Part shown: positions 24,602 to 31,632 of the stretch, piece by piece
Layout of the letters: every line of letters begins with the position of its first letter
Numbering within the stretch: the first letter of the stretch is position 1
Source of the DNA: a virus
DNA length: 31,776 nucleotides
Direction: 5' to 3' (one strand)
IMG/VR virus record: IMGVR_UViG_3300025130_000027
Coordinates: 1 to 31,776 of that record
Translations under genes and position numbers: made by a program
Notes under the pieces: generated by a model
The model's database searches: none
Told to the model about the DNA's origin: nothing
What the model saw: only the letters and a program-made list of their open reading frames with translations

Positions 24602-24997
24602 TTATACTGCTTTATAATTATGCTTATTTAAATCTACAACAAGTAAGTCTTTCACTTGATCAAATTGATTATCCCAATCCTTTGTAATTAATAATTCACC
24701 GTCATTAATTGAATGAAAAAATTTTCTGTATGAATTAGAGACCCTAAGCTTTAATATTAAGGGGGCTTTATCTGCACTACTCCTTTTTATTTCAATTCTA
24801 TTATTAGCTGAATATATCTGATTATAAACAAGTGCATTCTCTGAGGCTAGTAGTTTCTGATGTAACTTAATAATACTACTATCTACCTCGTTAAAATATC
24901 TTTCAAATTTTCGTTTTGCTTTATTGTCTTGTGGATTAGATATATAGCCTTCTAACGCCTTCATTTCTTTGCTTCTTGCTTGATATGTAACAGTCAT
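24602..24997 (-). CDS. Putative toxin (RelE/HigB-like by weak pattern), partner of the ImmA-type gene
   Basis: A 131-residue basic protein. The first 60 residues are helical; the rest alternates short strands, including LILKLRVSNSYRKFFHSI and VKDLLVVDLNKHNYKAV. This is reminiscent of the R-x-(Y/F)R strand and the final V-D-x-x-x-H-x-Y strand of HigB/RelE mRNA interferases. It is translated just ahead of the ImmA-type gene with a two-base gap, the usual HigB-HigA order. A near-perfect inverted repeat in the promoter region (25053-25097) suits autoregulation. Identity as a toxin is inferred mainly from the partner and gene order. Confidence 0.5.
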   Translation of the reverse strand: MTVTYQARSKEMKALEGYISNPQDNKAKRKFERYFNEVDSSIIKLHQKLLASENALVYNQIYSANNRIEIKRSSADKAPLILKLRVSNSYRKFFHSINDGELLITKDWDNQFDQVKDLLVVDLNKHNYKAV

Positions 24998-25052
24998 AAT
25001 AATAAGTATAGATTTAATGATTCATATCGCAAAGGTCACAAATTATACTACA

Positions 25053-25097
25053 TATAAAAATATTTGTCACTATTTTATATTGATAAATATTTTTATA
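25053..25097. promoter_or_regulatory. Operator-like inverted repeat upstream of the toxin/ImmA-type pair
   Basis: Arms 25053-25069 and 25081-25097 match in 16 of 17 positions around an 11-base AT-rich centre. The sequence is very AT-rich and followed, on the minus strand, by TATAATTTGTGACC, close to a -7 box but with one extra base. It lies 56 bases ahead of the toxin start and eight bases past the stop of the upstream gene. It probably binds the pair's own regulator and may also end upstream transcription. Confidence 0.5.
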
Positions 25098-25104
25098 TTG
25101 ACTA

Positions 25105-25368
25105 TTATTTAAACAATGACAATTGATCCACGGTTAGTTTTGGCGTTTTTACTTTTTTAATTTGTATTGATGGGATCTCATTTAATTTATTAATATTCTC
25201 TCTTATTACTGCCAAAATCCTCTCCTCTGATATAAAGAACTCTTGCTCTGAAAGGATTTTCAAAGCATCGTCAAAACGTAATCTTTGCACCTCAGTCCAG
25301 TAGTAGTACCTTCTGCATAAAGCTTCGTTGCGTTTTTCGATTAAGTATTTGTTTCGTCCTTTTGCCAT
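25105..25368 (-). CDS. Small basic protein, possible middle/late regulator
   Basis: An 87-residue protein starting MAKGRNKYLIEKRNEALCRR. The middle, YYYWTEVQRLRFDDALKILS and then EQEFFISEERILAVIRENI, forms helices that could be a helix-turn-helix. I have a memory of similar small proteins in Bacteroidetes mobile elements but no assigned function. It is cut off from the early operon by a strong terminator (25420-25451) and has its own TATATTTG box (25385-25392), the place where Mu keeps the activators Mor and C. A regulator role is therefore suggested by position only. Confidence 0.55.
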   Translation of the reverse strand: MAKGRNKYLIEKRNEALCRRYYYWTEVQRLRFDDALKILSEQEFFISEERILAVIRENINKLNEIPSIQIKKVKTPKLTVDQLSLFK

Positions 25369-25384
25369 ATCCTCATATTTTAAA

Positions 25385-25392
25385 CAAATATA
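25385..25392 (-). promoter_or_regulatory. Bacteroides-type -7 box for the 87-residue gene
   Basis: The minus strand reads TATATTTG, a full match to TAnnTTTG, 17 bases ahead of the ATG. An ATTG lies 22 bases upstream as a poor -33 candidate. Position between a terminator and a gene supports it as a real promoter, perhaps activator-dependent. Confidence 0.5.
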
Positions 25393-25419
25393 ATCATTTT
25401 CAAGCGACTAAAAACAATA

Positions 25420-25451
25420 AAAGAGCATAACTAGTACTAGCCATGCTCTTT
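25420..25451 (-). terminator. Terminator at the end of the early operon
   Basis: On the minus strand the RNA forms one long hairpin: AAAGAGCAU pairs with AUGCUCUUU, and the inner GGCUAG pairs with CUAGUU through two G-U wobbles. On the plus strand those wobbles become mismatches, so the structure is directed to minus-strand transcripts. A T-rich stretch follows. It lies 25 bases past the DUF4494 stop codon. Confidence 0.75.
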
Positions 25452-25475
25452 ATTAAGATAAATCAATTAACTATT

Positions 25476-25898
25476 TTATGATATTAAATCAACTATTTCA
25501 GTTTCCTGCAGTGATAGAATAGAGTAATCTGAGATAGCATCATTCATTAGGCCTTCAACACGTAACATAGCATCATGCATATTGAGAGCCTCTACTAAGA
25601 CTTGAGTCTTAATGCGCTTTTCAACACCTCTTTTATCATCCAAGGTGATATATGCTAGCTTACAACGATACCATTTACATCCCTCTTCTTGGCTATAAAA
25701 AATCTCTGATATCCTTGGCCTTTTTATCGCAGAAAGTGAAAAGTCTCCATTAGTAAATGGAGTTACTTCCTCTATTATTCTAGCCTCTGCTTCAGTAAAT
25801 GATAAGGCTTCTATAAGATATAACTCCGAGACCTTTCTAATCAATCCGTCCTCTGTTGTTTTCTCATATCGCACTATGCATTCGAATAAATTATTCAT
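25476..25898 (-). CDS. DUF4494 domain protein
   Basis: A 140-residue protein that matches the DUF4494 pattern seen in many Bacteroidetes phages and mobile elements: LFECIVRYEKTTEDGLIRKV at the start, then YLIEALSFTEAEARIIEEV, FSLSAIKRPRISEIFYS and AYITLDDKRGVEKRIKTQ. Function is unknown; the fold is probably alpha/beta and small. It is the last gene of the early operon, followed by a strong terminator. Confidence 0.8.
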   Translation of the reverse strand: MNNLFECIVRYEKTTEDGLIRKVSELYLIEALSFTEAEARIIEEVTPFTNGDFSLSAIKRPRISEIFYSQEEGCKWYRCKLAYITLDDKRGVEKRIKTQVLVEALNMHDAMLRVEGLMNDAISDYSILSLQETEIVDLIS

Positions 25899-25909
25899 AC
25901 TACTCTTTA

Positions 25910-26176
25910 TTAATTAATATATTGCCCATTTAGCCCAAAAAAGAAATCACAATCAACTTCTTCAATATTGTTTATTTTGCAGATAATATTTTCCCAGCAA
26001 CCAGTTTCAAGCATTTTATCTGATAAAACCTTGACCTTGGCTTTAACATATTCCTCAACTAACGTCCTATCTTCGATCAACATTAACCCAGACTTCTCTT
26101 GGCTATATTTTCTATCTGTGCTAACCTCCGATGCTGTAAACATTAGTTCTACTAAATATAGATTACTTCGTTTCAT
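25910..26176 (-). CDS. Hypothetical early protein
   Basis: An 88-residue acidic protein starting MKRSNLYLVELMFTASEV. It has a strand-helix-strand pattern and two cysteines (GCWENIICKI). Its start codon shares one base with the stop of the DUF3164-like gene (TAATG), so it is translationally coupled. I recognise no family. Confidence 0.6.
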   Translation of the reverse strand: MKRSNLYLVELMFTASEVSTDRKYSQEKSGLMLIEDRTLVEEYVKAKVKVLSDKMLETGCWENIICKINNIEEVDCDFFFGLNGQYIN

Positions 26177-26799
26177 TACTCAACTGCTGATATTGATAGA
26201 GGGACACTCTTTTCCTTACCATCTTCTCCACGAACAATAACCTCAACAAATCGACAAGACTTCTTCGGTTTATATGCCTCCTTAATAATCTTAATTCCTT
26301 CCAAGAAACTTTGATTATTACTCTGTACTGCAATTTGCTCAAGCTCTACAACTCTTGATGCCCTTAGGTTACCTTGTCTATCCTTAGCTAAGAGTCTCAT
26401 CACAGTATCAACAAGAGAAGCAGAGTCGCTATCTTTTGCTAAAGTTGCTAGATAAGTTTTTACCTTCTCAACACCGACATCAACAGTATCATCATATGAT
26501 TCCGTTACCCTATGCCCAATGGTTATTGATCTACTACCATCTAGGGCTGAGAATGTATGAGTTTGCTGACTACTCTTAATACCATATAGCTCAGCTTTCA
26601 TCTCTAGAATATTAGCGAATGATTCATACACCTCATTTTTTACTCTAGAAAGCTCTTGAGAGAGATCTAGTATCTTAGGTACCAACATTTCTACTGTTTC
26701 GTTTACTAAGGCTTTATAAGCCTCTCTTTCTTGTCTCTCTGCATTCTCTGCTGCTCTTAGCCTTTCTCTTAATTCAGCTACAGTCTCTCTATTTTCCAT
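26176..26799 (-). CDS. DUF3164-like protein
   Basis: A 207-residue protein with an N-terminal coiled coil (AELRERLRAAENAERQEREA), then LYGIKSSQQTHTFSALDGSR, SITIGHRVTESYDDTVDVGV and a C-terminal SCRFVEVIVRGEDGKEKSVP. The order helix, G-x-x-x...DGS strand, helical bundle with RASRVVELEQI and a final strand pair fits the DUF3164 family of Mu-like phages. It is encoded in the early region between the transposition genes and the late activators. Function is unknown; a role in DNA handling is possible. Confidence 0.7.
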   Translation of the reverse strand: MENRETVAELRERLRAAENAERQEREAYKALVNETVEMLVPKILDLSQELSRVKNEVYESFANILEMKAELYGIKSSQQTHTFSALDGSRSITIGHRVTESYDDTVDVGVEKVKTYLATLAKDSDSASLVDTVMRLLAKDRQGNLRASRVVELEQIAVQSNNQSFLEGIKIIKEAYKPKKSCRFVEVIVRGEDGKEKSVPLSISAVE

Positions 26800-26805
26800 T
26801 TTGTG

Positions 26806-27015
26806 TCAATTATTATTTATAATATTCTGATTAACTATGAATGGAGGGCCATATAAAATATGTACCTTAAAGCACTTGTCCTCGAAAGATATAATCATTA
26901 TACCATCGTTGAAGACTGTTGCAAATTCCTCTCCATCTTCTAATGTGCTATTGTCTCCATGTAACTCCTTATACTTCCGCATAGCTAGCTCTATCGGATT
27001 GATTGTCTCTTCCAT
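26806..27015 (-). CDS. Hypothetical small early protein
   Basis: A 69-residue acidic protein starting MEETINPIELAMRKYKELHG. It has one helix and a strand-rich second half (FNDGIMIISFEDKCFKVHIL). It lies in the early operon six bases upstream of the DUF3164-like gene start. No family recognised. Confidence 0.55.
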   Translation of the reverse strand: MEETINPIELAMRKYKELHGDNSTLEDGEEFATVFNDGIMIISFEDKCFKVHILYGPPFIVNQNIINNN

Positions 27016-27021
27016 AATTCT

Positions 27022-27261
27022 CTATTTATTATCATTAATAACTCTTATACACTGAACCCTCTTTAGCTCATTTGTAATGCGATCTCTTATAGGTAGGAAG
27101 TATGATCGTATATTAAATGCTCTCTTATACTCTTTTGATATTACTGGCTCCTGAATAATTATAGAGTTAGTAGATTCTATAACCTCTTCTACCCATTTAA
27201 GCTCCTGTCTTAGATCTAAGAAGCCTGCTTTCTTTGTAAGCTCTCTATATTTGTGAATCAT
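27022..27261 (-). CDS. Hypothetical small early protein
   Basis: A 79-residue basic, helical protein starting MIHKYRELTKKAGFLDLRQE. It overlaps the stop of the GemA-like gene by four bases (ATGA), so it is coupled to it. No domain recognised. Confidence 0.55.
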   Translation of the reverse strand: MIHKYRELTKKAGFLDLRQELKWVEEVIESTNSIIIQEPVISKEYKRAFNIRSYFLPIRDRITNELKRVQCIRVINDNK

Positions 27262-27734
27262 GCCTCAATATTTTTAATTGGTGATATAATCATTACCCTC
27301 TTTCGGCTTTTACTTGATGAAAGATTCTCTTTGATTGAATCTTTCTTTAGAATACTCTCAAGCTTCGGTATAAGGTTCTCAAGATCCTCATATGTTAATT
27401 GCCTGAATGGCTTGCCTCTTATTTTGGGATTCATACAGAAATTGTCTACGGCACTCCAATTAGTTGTGTCAATACCAATCTTCTGTAATCTCTTTAGTAC
27501 TGCACTTCTTGCTGCTTTCATAGCTGTTATAGACTCTATGTAGCTGGCCTTTCCATGTACAATTTTCTCCATATCAGCACACATGTCTTTATACTCCTTT
27601 GACTTCATCTCTTTTAGGGACTCTGAGCGATCATTGGTATATTGTCTAACCAAATTCTCTTTAGTGGCCCCTGGCATCTCTTTGAGGAGGGTGTAGAATC
27701 TTGCATAATTCTTAATCTGTTGTTTTTTTGCCAT
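27258..27734 (-). CDS. GemA-like (Mu gp16, DUF1018-type) early regulator
   Basis: The start at 27734 (MAKKQQIKNYARFYTLLKEM) avoids overlap with the upstream ATPase gene and gives 158 residues; the frame continues to 27806 inside that gene. The C-terminal half has the gp16 pattern: SAVLKRLQKIGIDTTNWSAV, then DNFCMNPKIRGKPFRQLTYE and DLENLIPKLESI, a Bacteroidetes form of the domain. Mu GemA modulates host gene expression and DNA topology. The N-terminal half (KEMPGATKENLVRQYTNDRS) is helical and charged. Confidence 0.7.
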   Translation of the reverse strand: MAKKQQIKNYARFYTLLKEMPGATKENLVRQYTNDRSESLKEMKSKEYKDMCADMEKIVHGKASYIESITAMKAARSAVLKRLQKIGIDTTNWSAVDNFCMNPKIRGKPFRQLTYEDLENLIPKLESILKKDSIKENLSSSKSRKRVMIISPIKNIEA

Positions 27735-27738
27735 TGTA

Positions 27739-28356
27739 TTACTTTTTTGAATGATATAACTTAGCTTTTTCTGGCCAGGAGTCGAAGTAGTCCTTATCCT
27801 TACCAAAGAATCGACCTTTAGATGTTGCTCTATGGCCCTCTACGTAAATTTTCATTGTTGCCTCATACATCATTTGTTTAGCAGGTCTACCTGCTGGTTG
27901 CTTTCCATCTGCATGAGAGACGAATATGAATAGTTTATTTGGAAAACGTTCTCTTAGTTCGCGATACTGCTTGAAGGTAATACCACAATATTGCCATGAA
28001 TCAATTATACAGAAGTCTGGTGACTTAGGTTTGGTGAGTCGGTTGCAGAATGTCTCCATGTCCTCGTCGACGACTTTGAACCTATGTTTTACTTCTCTCA
28101 TATTATATCTCTCTGTTCTATCTTGAAATGTGAGAGATACACCCTCTTCTCTTGAATTATACAATACAGTACCATGCTTGCATAGCTCCTTGCATAATTG
28201 CATAGTAAAAGAACTCTTACCGCTTCCTGAGCCTCCCCATATAAACCACATCCCAACTCTATCGACCTCTCCGTATGCATCGAAAAACTCGCCAGTGAAT
28301 AATATTGTTTTATGGCGTTTTCGCAAAATATCCTCAACTGAATATGCTCTTTTCAT
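27739..28356 (-). CDS. P-loop (RecA/KaiC-like) ATPase of the early operon
   Basis: A 205-residue ATPase with Walker A GGSGSGKSS (41-49) and Walker B DFCIIDSWQY (114-123; Asp119 after the hydrophobic strand). It continues with a KLFIFVSHADGKQPAG sensor-like strand (about 141-156), which is the core of RecA-fold proteins such as RadA/KaiC, without extra domains. It lies directly after the MuB-like gene. Mu itself has only MuB, so this is an added ATPase. It may load or remodel the transpososome, or take part in replication. It is not a second MuB: it lacks the MuB N-terminal HTH and the AAA+ LLIFDEAD pattern. Confidence 0.75.
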   Translation of the reverse strand: MKRAYSVEDILRKRHKTILFTGEFFDAYGEVDRVGMWFIWGGSGSGKSSFTMQLCKELCKHGTVLYNSREEGVSLTFQDRTERYNMREVKHRFKVVDEDMETFCNRLTKPKSPDFCIIDSWQYCGITFKQYRELRERFPNKLFIFVSHADGKQPAGRPAKQMMYEATMKIYVEGHRATSKGRFFGKDKDYFDSWPEKAKLYHSKK

Positions 28357-28393
28357 CCCTTACTTAATCAGTGTTTATTTAGTGTTTAAATGC

Positions 28394-29269
28394 TCATTTA
28401 TTAAGCTTACGCTTTGCCTTATGGACTGCTTTCTTTACTCTTCTCAAGTCATATTGACAATTACTTATCTCACCGATTATATCCCTTATACTTTTATCAT
28501 CAGATATATTATTTGCTGAGCATATCAAATAAATATCTTTAGCATCCGCTGGATCAACCTCAAAGAACTTCCTTCCAAGCCTAGAATCAAGCTCTTGATA
28601 TCCTTGCTTATTATACCTTAATCCATTAGTCATTCTACGCTTAATGTAATTGGTTGATAAGAAGATTATACCAGCTTTGTCCTCTAGTGTATTATACAAA
28701 GTGATGAAATACTGAAATACCTTATCAGATAGCTTATCAGCCTCATCAAATATTAGCAGGGGGGAGTCCATCTGGACTACTCTTGAGATAACCTGCTTTA
28801 ATAGATTTCTTGAAGATGAATATCTCTCTGTTTGAGATATCCCAATAGCTGTTGCTAATTCACCTACTAGGTCATTCTTTCGCATATCCTCAGAGCATTG
28901 TATCATGAATACTTCCTTGTGCTTTGACTTATACATCGTCGCTGTTGTTGTTTTTCCAGATCCAGCAGGTGCCACTACCCACGTTACATTCTTATATACC
29001 TGAGCATCTGATAATGCAAAATAGATCTCCTTAAATGGTCTTGTCTCAGTTATATTCCATCCAGATGATGACCTCATAACTTGAGAAGCTACATTCTTCC
29101 ACATCTCATCTGATACGAGCTCTATTTTAGAGTTTAATATTTGGGATATTGTTGCAGATGAAACTCCACTCAAGGACGCTGATGCTTTGTTCTGTGATGG
29201 GTAATTAGCAACATATGTTCTTAATGCCTCTGTTATCTCTTGCTTCTGCTTTTCATTTAATAGTGCCAT
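28394..29269 (-). CDS. MuB-like AAA+ transposition target ATPase
   Basis: A 291-residue protein with an N-terminal helix-turn-helix (KASASLSGVSSATISQILN, 28-46), Walker A APAGSGKTT (100-108), Walker B LLIFDEAD (171-178) and a sensor strand GIIFLSTNYIKRR. This matches MuB (312 residues), which binds target DNA as ATP-dependent filaments, delivers it to the transposase and gives immunity to self-insertion. The start is 15 bases past the transposase stop, as with Mu A and B. Confidence 0.93.
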   Translation of the reverse strand: MALLNEKQKQEITEALRTYVANYPSQNKASASLSGVSSATISQILNSKIELVSDEMWKNVASQVMRSSSGWNITETRPFKEIYFALSDAQVYKNVTWVVAPAGSGKTTTATMYKSKHKEVFMIQCSEDMRKNDLVGELATAIGISQTERYSSSRNLLKQVISRVVQMDSPLLIFDEADKLSDKVFQYFITLYNTLEDKAGIIFLSTNYIKRRMTNGLRYNKQGYQELDSRLGRKFFEVDPADAKDIYLICSANNISDDKSIRDIIGEISNCQYDLRRVKKAVHKAKRKLNK

Positions 29270-29284
29270 TGTTTATCTGTGTTA

Positions 29285-31327
29285 TTATAGTTTCTCAATC
29301 ATTGAATATTCGTCATAATTACTTAGCTCCTTTGTCCAGGCTCCTGCTTCAATAGGGATATCAATATTGGTTGATCGTTCGATATCACTGGAAGCGAACT
29401 CCTCCATCCACTTGTCAACCTTCGGGAGAGAAATTCCTTTAAGTCTAGGTCGATTAAAGCCATGCTGCTCAGGATTAGTCCCGTGTAAGGTCTCTAGCTC
29501 TGCTGACTCCATGTCTCTTCTTATACGTTCCTTTTTATTAAGTATATCCATTGTAGTTATGAATGAACGCTCTCCTGCCTTTTGCTCTTGCGTTGCTCGA
29601 TGAATCTCAGCAAATGGTAATGCTTCAGCTGCATAAACGAGTGATCCATCAAGCCCCTCTGTATACAATCTAACCTTGGTTAAATCCTTAGGGTCATATT
29701 TCGTGAAATACTTCCTTCCTATATTCTTTGAATAGAAGCCTAGGTCAGGCATTTCATTCTTATACACCTCATAGTGGTGCTCTACACCATCTATTGTTAT
29801 TGTGATACCTCTGGTTTTGTATGTGGATGCTCTATCAGTGGTCTTCCAGAACATATTAACCATATCTATATCACTTATTACAGGGGCCTCATGGTTAACG
29901 CTACTAGTGTACATCTCCATTCTAGGCCTTGTGGTCTCATGGTGCTGATCCCAGTTCCATTTATTGCGAGCCTCAGCATACATTGCTTTAAGTTCTGGTA
30001 GTGTAGGTAGAGAGGCCTTATTTGCTTCTAAGAACTCTATATTAACACGACTTTTCTTACTCTTGGCTGTAATATTCATTCCAGTAAAATTGTACATCTC
30101 AGAGAGAACACTTTGTTGAAATCGACCAAATACTGACTCTATGGATTTTGATGGACCATTATAGGGAGCAGTATATCTTTGGATCCGACAAATAAGATCA
30201 AAGAAATTCGCTGATTTAAGCTTCCTGTGCCCTCCTTGATTATCAACCACAATTTCATACGGTCTATGTCCTGAGGTCTCAATAGCCATTCTGTAAGAGT
30301 TATACTGAGCGTCATAGTTCTCACTATCTGAAATGTGATATCCTAGTAGAACCTCGGAATATGCATCCATTACTTCATAGACTTGAGTTGTTCTGACCTT
30401 TAGGCTTCCTGATTCATCATATGCTTTATAATATAGGTTCAATTTGGTACCATCTCCATACCAGAGGGCATCTCTCATTGTTGGCATTTTTGTTCTGTGC
30501 TGACGAGAGAATTTCATCTTTGCATCAAGTTCGCCAAAGGAGGCATCGTACCATCTGGGTAAAACCTCGGGCCTTTGTAGAAACTTTCTTATTGTTCCTC
30601 GATCTTTTAAAGCCTTCCATCCTTTATTAATAGCAACTTCATTATACATCTCGAAGATCCGCTTATCTGTGTACACAGGAGTTCTTGATCTCTTCATGGC
30701 TACTATCCAGTCTTGAGCATCATCTGTTAGCTTGATCGTATTAGAGTTTCCTTTCTTTTTAGAGACCAGGGCAATGTAACCATCTCTCTTATATTCTCTA
30801 ACCTTTACTTTGAACCGAGATAAGCTTATATTTATAGAGTGCTCCTCTATTCTAGCAAGCTTCTCATAGGCATCCTCCCAGAATCTTTTTGGTGTACCCC
30901 CCATAACTGCGGCATAACTTCTTCTATGTGCCATATCAGCTATTATCCAGTTTAATGCACTGGCATTGGCTACATATTCTCGTTGCTCAAATTCTGTAAG
31001 CTCAATGCCTGTAATACGAGGATACTCAATTGCGAAAAATTGCTCAGCTTTTCCGTCGACATCAGCATAAATTGGCTCATTACTCTGCTTATCCATCAAT
31101 ATCTTAACAGGATCACCATATTTATCAATATATCGACGTTTGTATTTCTCTGGTATGGAAAGCCAATCTATGAGGGTGTAACTACCTCTAATTCCGTCTT
31201 TTACTATTCTGAAGAGATTTTTTTTGATATAGTATCGATATGTTTCTATAAGAAAAATGGGATTCCCATCATCATCACGAATGAGCTCTTCTTTCGATAC
31301 ACATACTGTTTTGTTCCAATATTCCAT
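29285..31327 (-). CDS. MuA-like DDE transposase
   Basis: The start at 31327 (MEYWNKTVCVSKEELIRDDD) gives 680 residues, close to MuA (663). The frame is open back to 31384, but those 19 codons cross a tRNA-like hairpin and read SIGSNPMPGTN, unlike coding sequence. Catalytic residues: D292 in WYGDGTKLN, D362 in EIVVDNQGG and E397 in GPSKSIESVFG, with spacing 70 and 35 (MuA 67 and 56). The N-terminal 230 residues should bind the end repeats; the C-terminus (from about 480) carries the beta-barrel and the MuB contact tail. It cuts and joins phage ends for both integration and replication. Confidence 0.93.
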   Translation of the reverse strand: MEYWNKTVCVSKEELIRDDDGNPIFLIETYRYYIKKNLFRIVKDGIRGSYTLIDWLSIPEKYKRRYIDKYGDPVKILMDKQSNEPIYADVDGKAEQFFAIEYPRITGIELTEFEQREYVANASALNWIIADMAHRRSYAAVMGGTPKRFWEDAYEKLARIEEHSINISLSRFKVKVREYKRDGYIALVSKKKGNSNTIKLTDDAQDWIVAMKRSRTPVYTDKRIFEMYNEVAINKGWKALKDRGTIRKFLQRPEVLPRWYDASFGELDAKMKFSRQHRTKMPTMRDALWYGDGTKLNLYYKAYDESGSLKVRTTQVYEVMDAYSEVLLGYHISDSENYDAQYNSYRMAIETSGHRPYEIVVDNQGGHRKLKSANFFDLICRIQRYTAPYNGPSKSIESVFGRFQQSVLSEMYNFTGMNITAKSKKSRVNIEFLEANKASLPTLPELKAMYAEARNKWNWDQHHETTRPRMEMYTSSVNHEAPVISDIDMVNMFWKTTDRASTYKTRGITITIDGVEHHYEVYKNEMPDLGFYSKNIGRKYFTKYDPKDLTKVRLYTEGLDGSLVYAAEALPFAEIHRATQEQKAGERSFITTMDILNKKERIRRDMESAELETLHGTNPEQHGFNRPRLKGISLPKVDKWMEEFASSDIERSTNIDIPIEAGAWTKELSNYDEYSMIEKL

Positions 31328-31347
31328 ATCTGATATTTTTAAATTTG

Positions 31348-31390
31348 TTCCCGGCATCGGATTCGAACCGATGCTAAAAACCATTCGGGA
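31348..31390 (-). other. tRNA T-arm/acceptor-like element upstream of the transposase
   Basis: On the minus strand a 7-base stem GCATCGG/CCGATGC closes the loop TTCGAAT (stem 31368-31374 with 31354-31360, loop 31361-31367), exactly the TPsiC loop consensus. Outside it, TCCCG (31390-31386) pairs with CGGGA (31353-31349), followed by ACA, like an acceptor stem with a 3' ACA tail. There is no D arm or anticodon arm; 11 bases (31385-31375) take their place. It lies between the stop codon at 31391 and the transposase start at 31327. It is either a tRNA fragment picked up by the phage or a tRNA mimic in the mRNA leader. Confidence 0.6.
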
Positions 31391-31603
31391 TTAGATTTGG
31401 TCTTTATATTCAGCGAAGTATATCTCTTTGTCATCTTCTCTTCCCTCTGCCATACACTCCCCAGCTATAGAGTCAGCGTTCATACACCCAGAAGCATATT
31501 GAAATACGCACTTCTCACAGTTATTACCCTCAACACATATTATATCAATACCTAATCTTTCAATAGCCCTGACCTCTCCAACTTTCATATTATTTATATT
31601 CAT
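31391..31603 (-). CDS. Small cysteine-rich protein, possible zinc-binding
   Basis: The start at 31603 gives MNINNMKVGEVRAIERLGID and 70 residues; an earlier TTG at 31615 is possible but the ATG is preferred. It holds four Cys in the order C-x2-C-x7-C-x9-C (CEKC, SGCMN, GECM), followed by GREDDKEIYFAEY. Small Cys-cluster proteins of this type are common in the early regions of Bacteroides phages. It may bind zinc; function is unknown. The stop codon directly abuts the tRNA-like element. Confidence 0.7.
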   Translation of the reverse strand: MNINNMKVGEVRAIERLGIDIICVEGNNCEKCVFQYASGCMNADSIAGECMAEGREDDKEIYFAEYKDQI

Positions 31604-31632
31604 GGTTATTACCAATTATGTGATTACAATAT

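Noticed and set aside
31328-31384. Upstream ATG at 31384 as the transposase start
   Set aside because: The first 19 codons would be read through the tRNA-like hairpin; the ATG at 31327 has an A-rich context like its neighbours and gives a MuA-sized protein.
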